Shown here piece after piece: positions 40,986 through 49,916 of a stretch of DNA of 64,000 bases; the first letter of the stretch is position 1, and each line of letters starts with the position of its first letter. The position numbers and the translations under genes are program-made. The notes under the pieces were generated by a model. The model had not been told where the DNA came from and did no database searches. It saw only the letters and a list, made by a program, of their open reading frames with translations. The DNA lies in the NCBI GenBank assembly GCA_024398405.1, contig JAKSJE010000001.1, forward strand, positions 31,461 through 95,460, read 5' to 3'. The stretch is from Bacteroidaceae bacterium. GTDB lineage: Bacteria > Bacteroidota > Bacteroidia > Bacteroidales > Bacteroidaceae.

Positions 40986-43900
40986 TTATTTTGTACTACA
41001 TACCTTTAAGAAAATAGAGTCAACAATTGCTGACTTACCGTCTTTCTCGAAGTAAGTGTGAAGCTTGATATTCGTGACTTTTCCCCCTTTTGTAGATGGA
41101 AGACCACTACCTACTTCATTGCTGCGGTAAGGACGTATTTTCCAACTTTGAGGATAGGTTGTGAAGCCTTTACCTTCATCGTACCAAAATTTCTCATTCG
41201 TTACGTCGTTCATAAGTTGAGATTCAGCATCGCTGATTTTCAGTTTAAATATTACTCTGTAATCACATTGACCGCCATGGTCAACAATGTTATCGATAAT
41301 TACATTATATGAAATGTCACCTACGATTTTTCTGACTCTCACATAGTCTTTCCCATTAAATAGCACTTCTTCACCTACGAGGATTGAGTCCTTTCTACTA
41401 CCCTCATCTTCACCAAACACTGCATGGTTGTGTGCTGTAAACTGTGAACTTGTAGTGCTGCTGTATGCCTCTTGTACCGCTACGATAGGTGCCTCGTACA
41501 AATCGAGTACATCTTTGATATTCTTGGCTAATGGGCTTGTTGAATTGTTCTTTATCTCATCCCAGACACTTGGTGTCACATATGCGCTCTTTGTGTCATC
41601 TTCAGGGATAACTATACCTGAATCTTCTGCCAATGTCTTGAGAACCTCTATCATCTTGTGGAGGTCTTCGTCCATACAAGGAACTTCTACCGCAAGAATA
41701 GCCGCTAATTCCTGATAGAAATCGATGGCATCGACAATGGCTGCGAGTTTATCGACTGCATTGCCAGTGTTTGTACCTATGTCACCAAGAGCAGAACTGA
41801 GTGATGAATTGAGAGCCTCTAACTTGTTTTCAATGCCTTCAAGTCCACCGTCAATTGTTCCAGCAGCACTGCCAATCGCCGTCTTGATATCATTTGCCTG
41901 TGCCTCGATGGCTGCTACTACGAGCTGGAATTGTGTATCAAATGTCGTAGTCTGAGCCTTGATGGCTTCTTCGATTGCCTCAAGCCACTTGTCGTTGCCA
42001 GTCTTCAGGTCGTTGATAGCTTTCACAATCAAGTCATACTTATCTTTTGAGTTAGCGAGACCAGTCGTAACAGCCTGCTCTATGGCTGCAAGTTTGGTTT
42101 CGAGGGTAGTGTTGGCGTTTGCGATTGCGCTCTTTACATCGTCGATGGCATTCTTGTTGCTGAGGAATCCAGCTTCGAGGGCAGCCTTGATGACAGTCAG
42201 TTTGCTGCTCAGACTTGCATCTGAATTACCAGAGATGGCTTCCTTAATCTGTGCGAGAGCAGCGGCTTCGGTCGTGACACCATCATCAACTGCCTTCTTG
42301 AGTGCATCGACAGCATTCTTGATAAGTTCTGCTTGGCTAATGATGCCCTTAAGGTCGGTGTCGAGAGTTGCCTCGAGAGACTCAAGGAACTTGAGCTTAA
42401 GTTCAAGGCTTGCAGTCTGAGCATCGATTGCCGCCTTGATAGCACCGAGAGCATTGGCGCTTGCTTCGTTGCCAGCCTTGAGTGCTGTTACAAGGTCGTC
42501 AAGTGCAGCCTGGATAAGTACCTCGACTTGCAATTCATTTACAAAGCCATTCGTGATTGCTGTCTCGATTGCTGCGAGCTTGGTTTTGAGGTCGATGTTG
42601 ATGCTCTTGACAGCCTCTGTCAGTGAGTCGAGTCTTGCGGCCTGGTCCTTGCCTGAGAGGAAGATAACCATGCGCATCATGTCGAGAGCCTTGTCGATGT
42701 CGTAGAATCCGCTGATGAGTGAGCCGTTGATGGTGCCGAGTTTGTCGGCGAGAGCGGAGTTAGGGTCGTTGAGCATCTCGTTGAGGAGCGTGATGGCAGT
42801 CTCGTTCTTGATGAACCCGGCTTCCACTGCTTCCTTGAGGAGGTCGAACTTGGTCTGTATGTTCGCGTCGGCGTCCTTGATGGCTGTTGTCACCTCGTTG
42901 ATGGCCTCGGCATTGGTCTTGGCGCCTTCCTCAACCTGGTTCTTGAGCTCATTGATGGCAGCCTCGATGAGGTCCTCGCCGTCCTTGACAGAGATGAGTC
43001 CGTCCTTGATGATGAGTTCGAGAGCTCCGAGCTTGGTGGTGAGAGAGGACGTCTGTGTGATGATGGCCTCCTTGATGGTCTTGAGAGCCTCTGCGTTGGT
43101 CATGTTGCCAGTCTCCACCTCAGCCCTGAGAGCCTCGATGGCGAGCTTGATGAGCAAGTTGGCGTCCTTGACAGAAGCGAATCCGGCCTTGTTGGCAGCC
43201 TCGATGAGGAGCAGCTTGGCGCTGAGGTCGGTGAGCTTAGATGTCATGGCGGTGTTGAGCGCGTCGAGTTTGTCGGCGTTGGACTTGCCGGCGTTCTCGA
43301 GAGCAATCTTCAATGCGTTGAGAGCAGCCTCCTCGTTGTAGAAGCCAGTCTGCAGCGAAGCGTCGATGAGAGCGAGTTTCTGTGAGAGCGTTGCGTCAAC
43401 GTCGTCGATGGCAGCCTTGACCTCGGCGAGAGCCTGTGCGTTGCTGATGATGCCTTCGTTCACCTTGTCCTTGAGAGCGAGGATGGCAGCGGTGGTGAGG
43501 TCCTGAGCGTTGACGGAGTTGGTGAATCCGGCGTTGATGGATGCGTCGATGACACCGAGTTTGGCGATGAGCCTGATGAAGTCGCTTGCCATAGAGTTCT
43601 TGAACGCAGTGATGGCCTCTTCGTTGCTGATGTTACCGGCCTTGACCTCAGCCTCGAGAGAAGCGATGGCCTCCTGGATGAGTTTGTTCTTAGCGGCAAC
43701 GTCCTCGACAGCCACTTCGATAGCGGCGAGTTTTGCCTCGAGAGAGAGCTGGAGAGAGTTGACAGCCTCTTTGAGAGCAGCGAGTTGTTCAGCGTTGCTC
43801 TTGCCAGCAGCCTCGATGGCGGCCTTCATGTCTGCCATGGCAGTCTTGAGGTCGGCGAAGCCAGTGACCTGAGTGGCGTTGATGAGCTCGAGTTTGCCAG

Positions 43901-45098
43901 CGAGTGTGGTGCCTGCGTCAGCGATGGCAGCCTTGATTTGACCGAGGGCGTTGTCGAGAGTGACAGTGCCTGCCTGTACCTGGTCCTTAAGGGCCTGGAT
44001 GGCTGCTGTTGTGGCCTCCTGTGCGATGACGGTGTTGGCGAAGCCGTTGTTGATGCTTATGTTGATGGCACCGAGTTTAGTGGTGAGTGAAGCGAGCTGT
44101 GACTCCATAGCGGTCTTGAGAGCCTCGAGAGCCTTGGCGTTGGCGTCGGAAGCCCCCTTGAGCTCAGCCTGCAGAGCGGCGATGGCCTTGTTGAGGAGTT
44201 CCTGCTGCTTAGCCACGTCAGCGAGTCCGGCCTTGTTGGCAGCCTCGATGGCGGCGAGCTTGGCGGCGAGTGAAGTGGTCTGTGAGTCGATGGCGGCGAT
44301 GAGCGCGGCGAGACGAGTAGCGGTGTTCTCACCGGAAACCTCGATGGCCTGCTTCATCTGAGCCTCAGCGTCAGCGAGTTTGGTGAATCCGGCCTCGAGA
44401 GCGGAGTTGATGAGCTCGAACTTGCCGTCGAGACTGAACTTGAGGTCCTTGATGGCGTCGGTGAGTTCCTTCATGGCGTTCTCCTGGCTCTTGTTGCCAG
44501 CCTTCACCTCGTCCATGAGAGCCTGGATGGCTGCTGTGGTGGCCTTCTGTGAGTCAACGGTTGATGCGAGACCGTTCTTGATGGCTGACTCGATGAGACC
44601 CATCTTGTCGGCGAGTGTGCCGGTGTAGAGCTTCATCGCGTTGATGAGGTCTTGTCCGTTGGTGATGAGCTGAGTCTGGATGAGTTTGCCGGTCTGGTCA
44701 ATCTGCAGACGGAGGAGGTTGCCGTTGGCGTCGATGGCGTCAACAATCTGGTTGCCGAGGTTGTCGATGGAAGTCTTCACTGCCTTGAACCCTTCGAGGA
44801 GGGAGGTGTTGATGGTGCCGAAGCCTTCCTGAGTCTCCTGACTCAGCACCGTGATGGCACCTGTGTTGGAGTCGATGGCTACCTTGATGTTAGCGAAACC
44901 GCTCGCGAGGGCGTCGTTAAGCGCGTTGAAACGGTCTGTGAGATTCTTGGACAGGTCGTTGATGGCATTGACGAGCTCACGGTAGTCGTTGGTGTACGTA
45001 ATCTGTCCACCTTCAACGTTAAGCTCCTGAATGTCGTTACAAGAACCCAATCCCAACGATGCTGCCATGAGCACCACAATGAAATTTCTTTTTTTCAT
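40986..45098 (-). CDS. Giant modular coiled-coil lipoprotein, 1370 residues
   Basis: Lipoprotein signal (ASLGLGSC) followed by about 16-18 helical modules of 54-62 residues, running from about residue 45 to 1150. Each starts near K-[LF]-x-x-[IL]-x(3-7)-G-[FL] (KLGAINISINNGF, KLELINATQVTGF, KLAAIEAANKAGL) and ends in an AI-x-x-LK or ALxxIKxAI helix. Modules come in three types, A-B-C, giving a super-repeat of about 170-175 residues. A unique C-terminal domain of about 190 residues (from YVTPSVWDEI) is beta-rich. The whole suggests a long fibre or periplasm-spanning strut. No family recognised. Co-transcribed with the OmpA protein. The 3' part of the gene is more AT-rich and diverged than the middle modules. 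Confidence 0.85.
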   Translation of the reverse strand: MKKRNFIVVLMAASLGLGSCNDIQELNVEGGQITYTNDYRELVNAINDLSKNLTDRFNALNDALASGFANIKVAIDSNTGAITVLSQETQEGFGTINTSLLEGFKAVKTSIDNLGNQIVDAIDANGNLLRLQIDQTGKLIQTQLITNGQDLINAMKLYTGTLADKMGLIESAIKNGLASTVDSQKATTAAIQALMDEVKAGNKSQENAMKELTDAIKDLKFSLDGKFELINSALEAGFTKLADAEAQMKQAIEVSGENTATRLAALIAAIDSQTTSLAAKLAAIEAANKAGLADVAKQQELLNKAIAALQAELKGASDANAKALEALKTAMESQLASLTTKLGAINISINNGFANTVIAQEATTAAIQALKDQVQAGTVTLDNALGQIKAAIADAGTTLAGKLELINATQVTGFADLKTAMADMKAAIEAAGKSNAEQLAALKEAVNSLQLSLEAKLAAIEVAVEDVAAKNKLIQEAIASLEAEVKAGNISNEEAITAFKNSMASDFIRLIAKLGVIDASINAGFTNSVNAQDLTTAAILALKDKVNEGIISNAQALAEVKAAIDDVDATLSQKLALIDASLQTGFYNEEAALNALKIALENAGKSNADKLDALNTAMTSKLTDLSAKLLLIEAANKAGFASVKDANLLIKLAIEALRAEVETGNMTNAEALKTIKEAIITQTSSLTTKLGALELIIKDGLISVKDGEDLIEAAINELKNQVEEGAKTNAEAINEVTTAIKDADANIQTKFDLLKEAVEAGFIKNETAITLLNEMLNDPNSALADKLGTINGSLISGFYDIDKALDMMRMVIFLSGKDQAARLDSLTEAVKSINIDLKTKLAAIETAITNGFVNELQVEVLIQAALDDLVTALKAGNEASANALGAIKAAIDAQTASLELKLKFLESLEATLDTDLKGIISQAELIKNAVDALKKAVDDGVTTEAAALAQIKEAISGNSDASLSSKLTVIKAALEAGFLSNKNAIDDVKSAIANANTTLETKLAAIEQAVTTGLANSKDKYDLIVKAINDLKTGNDKWLEAIEEAIKAQTTTFDTQFQLVVAAIEAQANDIKTAIGSAAGTIDGGLEGIENKLEALNSSLSSALGDIGTNTGNAVDKLAAIVDAIDFYQELAAILAVEVPCMDEDLHKMIEVLKTLAEDSGIVIPEDDTKSAYVTPSVWDEIKNNSTSPLAKNIKDVLDLYEAPIVAVQEAYSSTTSSQFTAHNHAVFGEDEGSRKDSILVGEEVLFNGKDYVRVRKIVGDISYNVIIDNIVDHGGQCDYRVIFKLKISDAESQLMNDVTNEKFWYDEGKGFTTYPQSWKIRPYRSNEVGSGLPSTKGGKVTNIKLHTYFEKDGKSAIVDSIFLKVCSTK

Positions 45099-45345
45099 GT
45101 CTGGATTAAATTAGTGATTAATAAATGTGTTAACTTTGGGTATTTGATGTTGTTGCTTACTCGAATAATTGTCCGTGATTCCCCGGATGGGTTTTGCCGG
45201 CACTCGTGGAGTCCGTCACCGCCACCTGAGGGCGTTGTCAGCGTTGTAGTCTGGTCTTTCCTGATGTCTCTTATTGGTTCTTTTCGTTGTTTGATAGTTG
45301 ATGACTCAGAAGTGGTGAAGTGAGTGGTGATGGTTCGGTAGAGTA
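45099..45345 (-). promoter_or_regulatory. Long 5' leader of the giant lipoprotein gene
   Basis: About 245 nt separate the promoter from the ATG at 45098. The middle of the leader is GC-rich and can pair locally (CCGGC with GCCGG-like segments around 45180-45240), while the flanks are unstructured and A-rich. No known riboswitch class was recognised. Confidence 0.4.
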
Positions 45346-45377
45346 CAAAGATAAACCTTTTCTTTTGCGCACGCAAG
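45346..45377 (-). promoter_or_regulatory. Promoter of the lipoprotein-OmpA operon
   Basis: Minus strand: CTTG (45377-45374), 20 bp, TATCTTTG (45353-45346). Confidence 0.75.
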
Positions 45378-45494
45378 GAATTGAGGGGCTTTTTCTGAGT
45401 GAAAGAGCGAGATAATACGTTTTTTAACAGTTGTCAAGGTGTAAGGGATGGAAAAGTTGCTCATGATGGTGGTGGTGTGAGCAATCGCCATTGG

Positions 45495-45530
45495 CGAGAG
45501 CGCATGACAGGACGAGAGTATGGAGAGGTC
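45495..45530. repeat. Single unit of the 22-bp repeat family
   Basis: GCGAGAGCGCATGAC (45495-45509) is an exact core; the next 22 bp (GAGAGTATGGAG) look like a decayed second unit. Lies between the giant-gene promoter and the 3' end of the M64 gene. Confidence 0.75.
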
Positions 45531-45557
45531 AGGCAGACCTCTCAACTTGGTTGGTGG

Positions 45558-46847
45558 TCACTGCTCGTCGGTGTGGTATTCAATCATGCGACGTATGGCC
45601 CTCTGGCATACGGGACAGAACGCCGGGGCTTCGTTGATTTTCATGCGGCACTCCTGGACTGGCCGGTAAGCCCCTTTGGACTGGTAGCCCGCTCCCTCAT
45701 AGACGCCGATGCGGGTATAGACCTCCTTGCCGTCGGCCTTGGTGGGTATGGATTGCAGTGCGCTGGGCGAGAGCATGTCACGCCATTTCAGCGAGAAATC
45801 GACGAGGGTGGTGATGTTCGGCTCCCATGGCTCGGTGTCGGCAGGATACCAGCACTCGTCCATGTCGTCGTAGAAGTACTCGTCGGCAAGTCCACCGAAG
45901 GCATGGCCGAACTCATGGACTATGACCGGCAGGCTCCGGCTGTTGTGGACGGAACTGATGGTGTAGCTGTTGTAGATGCCCCCTCCGCCGTAGGTCTCTG
46001 TGTTGGCGAGGATGAAGATGTGCTCGTAAGGTATGCCGGCGAGGATGTTATGGAGGTTCTTGACCTTGAGGGTGGTGAGGTAACGGTCGGTGTAGAAGGT
46101 GTCGTAGTGGCTCTTCAGCGCGGTGTCGAGCCACTTGCCGTCGTGTGGCACGGTGATGCCGCTCTGGGCCGACGGCGACGGCACGGCGATGAAGTTGAAA
46201 CGGTCGCTCATCGACTTGAACGGCTCATGCGAGAGGATGGACTTGATGGCCACGTCGCAGTCCTTGTAGAATGTGCCCATCTCTCTCTCCGTGTAGCCTT
46301 CGGCTACGAAAGCCACGTCGATCTTCTCCTTGCTGTCGCCATTGCGGAGCACGTACCTCCAGCGCTCGTGGCGTTCGCCGGCATGACGGATGAGTATGTC
46401 GGACGGATTGACGCGGTGGGTCAGGCAGGCGGTGACGCGGTGGTGGGTGTCGAAGAGTCGCACGGTGACATCGACCGCATGGCGCGGGAACGGAACGAGG
46501 AGGGAGTTCTCGAACGAACGCCTGACCCGGGTGGACTCCTCGTAGGTCAGCCACTCCTGGAACAGAGTACTAAAGGAATATATATATAAGGTGTCATGCC
46601 CCAAGGTGTCGGTCACGATGACCTGGCCGTTGCCGTCGAGCAACAGACGGTCGAGATTCACGCGACGGCCGTACCAACCCTCGCTGACAATCAACTCGTC
46701 GAGGAACACCTGCTGGCTGGCTCTGTCGCCACAGAAGGAATAGTCGAGGCGAAGGGTGTTGTCGGAGAAATGGGTGTCGAAATCGACTGTGGCACAGAGC
46801 GTGACGCAGAACGCAAGAAACAGCGAAGAGACGAAATACCTTCTCAT
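45558..46847 (-). CDS. Secreted M64 metallopeptidase (IgA-peptidase family)
   Basis: A 429-residue zinc endopeptidase with a signal peptide, an N-terminal beta-sandwich (M64_N-like, to about 150) and a catalytic domain with HEFGH at 311-315 and the third-ligand region GGLADEY (Asp322). The family founder cleaves human IgA; many Bacteroidales members act on other, unknown mucosal proteins. The frame stays open for 100 further residues upstream, but these overlap the divergent promoters; the ATG at 46847 gives the signal peptide (VSSLFLAFCVTLCA). Confidence 0.9.
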   Translation of the reverse strand: MRRYFVSSLFLAFCVTLCATVDFDTHFSDNTLRLDYSFCGDRASQQVFLDELIVSEGWYGRRVNLDRLLLDGNGQVIVTDTLGHDTLYIYSFSTLFQEWLTYEESTRVRRSFENSLLVPFPRHAVDVTVRLFDTHHRVTACLTHRVNPSDILIRHAGERHERWRYVLRNGDSKEKIDVAFVAEGYTEREMGTFYKDCDVAIKSILSHEPFKSMSDRFNFIAVPSPSAQSGITVPHDGKWLDTALKSHYDTFYTDRYLTTLKVKNLHNILAGIPYEHIFILANTETYGGGGIYNSYTISSVHNSRSLPVIVHEFGHAFGGLADEYFYDDMDECWYPADTEPWEPNITTLVDFSLKWRDMLSPSALQSIPTKADGKEVYTRIGVYEGAGYQSKGAYRPVQECRMKINEAPAFCPVCQRAIRRMIEYHTDEQ

Positions 46848-46876
46848 ATCGTACTTGGGGATTGATGAATACGTCG

Positions 46877-46907
46877 CGAAGGTAAGAAATAATCGGCAGA
46901 TACCAAA
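46877..46907 (-). promoter_or_regulatory. Promoter of the M64 peptidase gene
   Basis: Minus strand: TTTG (46907-46904), 19 bp, TACCTTCG (46884-46877), a TAnnTTYG variant. It diverges from the GH35 promoter 15 bp away. Confidence 0.75.
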
Positions 46908-46921
46908 ATTTTTGTCGCAGA

Positions 46922-46953
46922 CTTGGCGCGTTGGATTTAATTGCCTATATTCG
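46922..46953 (+). promoter_or_regulatory. Promoter of the GH35 gene
   Basis: CTTG (46922-46925), 20 bp, TATATTCG (46946-46953), 24 bp before the ATG at 46978. Confidence 0.75.
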
Positions 46954-46977
46954 CGCATAGTTAAAACGTTATTCATT

Positions 46978-49041
46978 ATGAGACGATTCACTATCGCTAT
47001 TGTCTGCCTGACGTTGTCGGCAGTGGCAGAGGCACAGTATTTCAGGTTCGGGACGGCAACGAACCCGGACGGGGTTGAACTCCTGATTGACGGCAAGGGG
47101 TTCGTGAAATGTACAGGAGAGCAGACACGACGCCTGCTGCCTGTCATGGGCGAGATACACTATTCACGCGTGCCGGAGAAAGACTGGCGCCGTGAACTCC
47201 TGAAGATGAAAGCCGGCGGCGTGACGATGGTCTCGACCTATGTGTTCTGGATTCACCACAACGAGAAGTCGGGTGAATGGGACTGGAGCGGCAACAAGAA
47301 CCTGCGCCGGTTCGTGGAGACCTGCAAGGAATGCGAGATGCCGCTGGTGCTGAGGGTCGGTCCGTTCTGTCATGGCGAGGTGTATCAGGGCGGCATACCG
47401 GTATGGGCGTACGAGGCGTCGAAGTCAGAGGGCTTCAGGATGCGGTCGGCAGACAAGCGGTGGCTGGAGATGACCGCGGAACTCTACGCGCATATCTACG
47501 AGCAGGTGAGAGGACTGCTCTGGAAGGACGGCGGCCCGATTGTCGGCTTGCAACTCGAAAACGAAAGCCGGGGACCGTGGGGCTATCTGTCCGCACTGAA
47601 GGAGATCGCCGTGCGGACGGGCTTCGATGTGCCGGTATATACGAGGACAGGATGGCCGCAGATGAACGGCAAGGCGGAGTTCGGTGTGCTGCTGCCGCTC
47701 TACGGCGATTATGCCGACGGCTTCTGGGACAGGACTCTGACGGACATGCCGGGTGAGTATGCCAAGGCGTTCGAGATGAGGGAAGCCAAGGTAATAGCCA
47801 CGATAGCAACAGAGACATTTACCGCGACAGAACTGAACGAGTCCGGTGAGCCGACGGCAGGCGACGGGAGGACGGAGGACAGGACATACCCGTACTTCAC
47901 TTGCGAACTCGGCGGGGGGATGATGACCTCGTACCACAGGAGGATAAACATATTCGACAGAGACGCACTCGCACTGGCTGTCTGCAAGGTGGGGAGCGGG
48001 AGCAACATGCCAGGCTATTACATGTATCACGGCGGCACAAACCCTTACAACCCAAGGCAGAACATGGCAGAGATGCAGGCCTCTCCGGTGACGAACTACA
48101 ACGACCTGCCACGGATGTCGTACGACTTCCAGTGCCCGCTGGCTGAGGTGGGACAGGTGAACGAGTCGTTCCACTATCTCAGGATATTCCATCAGTTCCT
48201 CGCCGACTGGGGGGAGGAACTGGCTGACACGAGGACAGAGATAAGGAACTCACACTTGTCGTACAGAGTGTCGGATGAAAACATGTCGCACCGGTTCGAG
48301 TTCTATAACGACTACGTGAGGATGATACGTCCTGAGGGCAGGACCTACTGGCGGATGTACGGCGTGGATGGCATAGACTCGGTGACTGCCATGCCGTTCA
48401 TGAAGACAAAGAAAGAGATAGTCTATGTCACCATACCAGGTGTCAAGGCAAAAGCCTATGGGAACCGGTCGGGGCGGAAAATCAGATTCGTCTCGTTCGA
48501 GGAGGCGAAAAGACTATATAAGGTCGCTGGGAAGTGCGTGGAGGCACGGCACGGCGGTGTGCTGTATGACGATGGGGGAGGACTCTGCGAGGAATGGTGG
48601 AGGACAATGAACGGAAACGTCGTCGCGCACTGCATAAGACCAGCGGCGGGCTTGCGGCAAGTGAGTATGGGCGTGCAGAAAGTGGCGGAGCAGCCGACGG
48701 AGAAAGACTTCGAGGGGGCTGCCATGTGGGTGGTGCAGCCCTTCGATGAGAAAACCAAGGGAAAAGCGGATGACTTGTTCCTGAAAGTCAGCTATAAGGG
48801 AGACGTGGCGCGGGTGTTCGCGGATGGGAAACTCGTGGCTGACAACTTCTGGAACGGAAAGGCGTTCTATGTGAGGATGAACGAGATAGTGGGGAAGACG
48901 GTGACTGTGGAGATACTGCCGCTTGGGAAGGACTACCCGATTTACCTGCAGAAGCAGGAGAGGGAAATGGTGGAGAACGAGGGGGTCTTGCTGAGCCTGG
49001 AGGGAATGGCCGTGGTGGAGAGAGTGACGGAGAGGAGGTGA
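46978..49041 (+). CDS. Secreted beta-galactosidase, GH35
   Basis: Removes beta-linked galactose from glycans. A 687-residue protein with a signal peptide (SAVAEAQ) and a GH35 barrel: VMGEIHYSRVPEKDWRREL at about 56-74, acid/base Glu196 in LQLENES and nucleophile Glu310 in FTCELGGGM. C-terminal beta domains follow, with jelly-roll-like segments. An in-frame upstream extension to 46756 would lack a signal peptide and overlap both promoters, so the ATG at 46978 is used. Divergent from the M64 gene and probably monocistronic. Confidence 0.9.
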   Translation: MRRFTIAIVCLTLSAVAEAQYFRFGTATNPDGVELLIDGKGFVKCTGEQTRRLLPVMGEIHYSRVPEKDWRRELLKMKAGGVTMVSTYVFWIHHNEKSGEWDWSGNKNLRRFVETCKECEMPLVLRVGPFCHGEVYQGGIPVWAYEASKSEGFRMRSADKRWLEMTAELYAHIYEQVRGLLWKDGGPIVGLQLENESRGPWGYLSALKEIAVRTGFDVPVYTRTGWPQMNGKAEFGVLLPLYGDYADGFWDRTLTDMPGEYAKAFEMREAKVIATIATETFTATELNESGEPTAGDGRTEDRTYPYFTCELGGGMMTSYHRRINIFDRDALALAVCKVGSGSNMPGYYMYHGGTNPYNPRQNMAEMQASPVTNYNDLPRMSYDFQCPLAEVGQVNESFHYLRIFHQFLADWGEELADTRTEIRNSHLSYRVSDENMSHRFEFYNDYVRMIRPEGRTYWRMYGVDGIDSVTAMPFMKTKKEIVYVTIPGVKAKAYGNRSGRKIRFVSFEEAKRLYKVAGKCVEARHGGVLYDDGGGLCEEWWRTMNGNVVAHCIRPAAGLRQVSMGVQKVAEQPTEKDFEGAAMWVVQPFDEKTKGKADDLFLKVSYKGDVARVFADGKLVADNFWNGKAFYVRMNEIVGKTVTVEILPLGKDYPIYLQKQEREMVENEGVLLSLEGMAVVERVTERR

Positions 49042-49059
49042 GGCAGGGAGGAGGTGAGG

Positions 49060-49079
49060 CAGGGAGCAAAAGCTCCCTG
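49060..49079. terminator. Hairpin between convergent GH35 and HAD genes
   Basis: CAGGGAGC-AAAA-GCTCCCTG, followed by AACAGGGG. There is no T-run, but it lies in the 67-bp space between convergent stops. The hairpin-plus-AACGGGG pattern recurs twice at 49829-49889. Confidence 0.5.
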
Positions 49080-49108
49080 AACAGGGGCTGAGGCAGGGGG
49101 CGGGGGAG

Positions 49109-49810
49109 TCAGAGGATGGTGAGGAGCTGGGGGAAGGTGGTGAGGTGGATGAGGCGGGGATGGGTGAAGGGGGCGATGACCTCGTGCTGCCAGGTATGGG
49201 CGGAGGGGATGTGGATGGCGGATGCTCCGATGTTGAGGGCTGGGAGTATGTCGGACTTCAGGGAGTTGCCGACCATGAGAAAACGAGCGGGGGCAATGCC
49301 GGAAGTGGTGCAGAGTGACCGGTATTCTTGCTCTGTCTTGTCGCTGACAATCAATACCCTGTCAAAAAAGCCGGCAAGACCGGAACGGGCTATCTTGTTC
49401 TCCTGAGTGAGCAACTCGCCTTTGGTGAAGAGCACTAACTGATAACGGCCGGAGTCCTTCAACTGACGGAGGGTGTCGGTGACTCCGGGGTAGGGGGTGG
49501 CCGGCATGTGAAGCACGTTCCTGCCTGACTCTATGATGCGGAGGATGGCCTCGGACGGAATCTTGCCTTTGCTGACCTTGACGGCGTTCTCGATCATCGA
49601 CATGATGAAGGCAATGGCTCCGTAGCCGTAGTCGGCCATGTTCGATACCTCAATCTTGTAAAGCTCGTCAATGACGGTCGTGGCATCGGCGTAAGCGGAG
49701 AGTACGGTGCAGAGGTCGTGCTCTGCTTGACGGAAAAAGGACTCGTTGTCCCAAAGGGTGTCATCGGCGTCGAAGGCGATGAGTTGGGGTGTGGGGGTAG
49801 GGGTGTGCAT
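49109..49810 (-). CDS. HAD-family hydrolase (phosphatase)
   Basis: A 233-residue HAD phosphatase with motif I nucleophile in IAFDADDTLWDNESFF, motif II/III region VLFTKGELLTQENKIARSG, and motif IV MVGNSLKSDILPALNIG. A helical cap sits between motifs I and II, as in YjjG/Gph-like nucleotidases and phosphoglycolate phosphatases. The substrate is unknown. It follows the sigma-factor and membrane-protein genes on the minus strand, after a 106-bp spacer with two hairpin repeats. Confidence 0.88.
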   Translation of the reverse strand: MHTPTPTPQLIAFDADDTLWDNESFFRQAEHDLCTVLSAYADATTVIDELYKIEVSNMADYGYGAIAFIMSMIENAVKVSKGKIPSEAILRIIESGRNVLHMPATPYPGVTDTLRQLKDSGRYQLVLFTKGELLTQENKIARSGLAGFFDRVLIVSDKTEQEYRSLCTTSGIAPARFLMVGNSLKSDILPALNIGASAIHIPSAHTWQHEVIAPFTHPRLIHLTTFPQLLTIL

Positions 49811-49828
49811 GGGGTCTGGGGTTTAGGC

Positions 49829-49889
49829 AGAGAGCACGCAGCTCTCTGAACGGGGGCAAAGGCAGAGAGCACGCAGCTCTCTGAACGGG
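49829..49889. repeat. Two tandem 35-bp hairpin repeats
   Basis: AGAGAGC-ACGCA-GCTCTCT at 49829-49847 and 49864-49882, each preceded by GGC and followed by GAACGGGG. Related to the hairpin at 49060-49079. Confidence 0.8.
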
Positions 49890-49916
49890 GTTGAGGGGAT
49901 TGGGGCGGGATAGGGG

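Noticed and set aside
41725-44361. Several plus-strand open frames opposite the giant lipoprotein
   Set aside because: Their Ser/Ala-rich repeats mirror the module repeats of the real minus-strand gene.
45558-47147. 529-residue form of the M64 peptidase
   Set aside because: The extra N-terminus overlaps both divergent promoters and the GH35 start; the ATG at 46847 gives a proper signal peptide.
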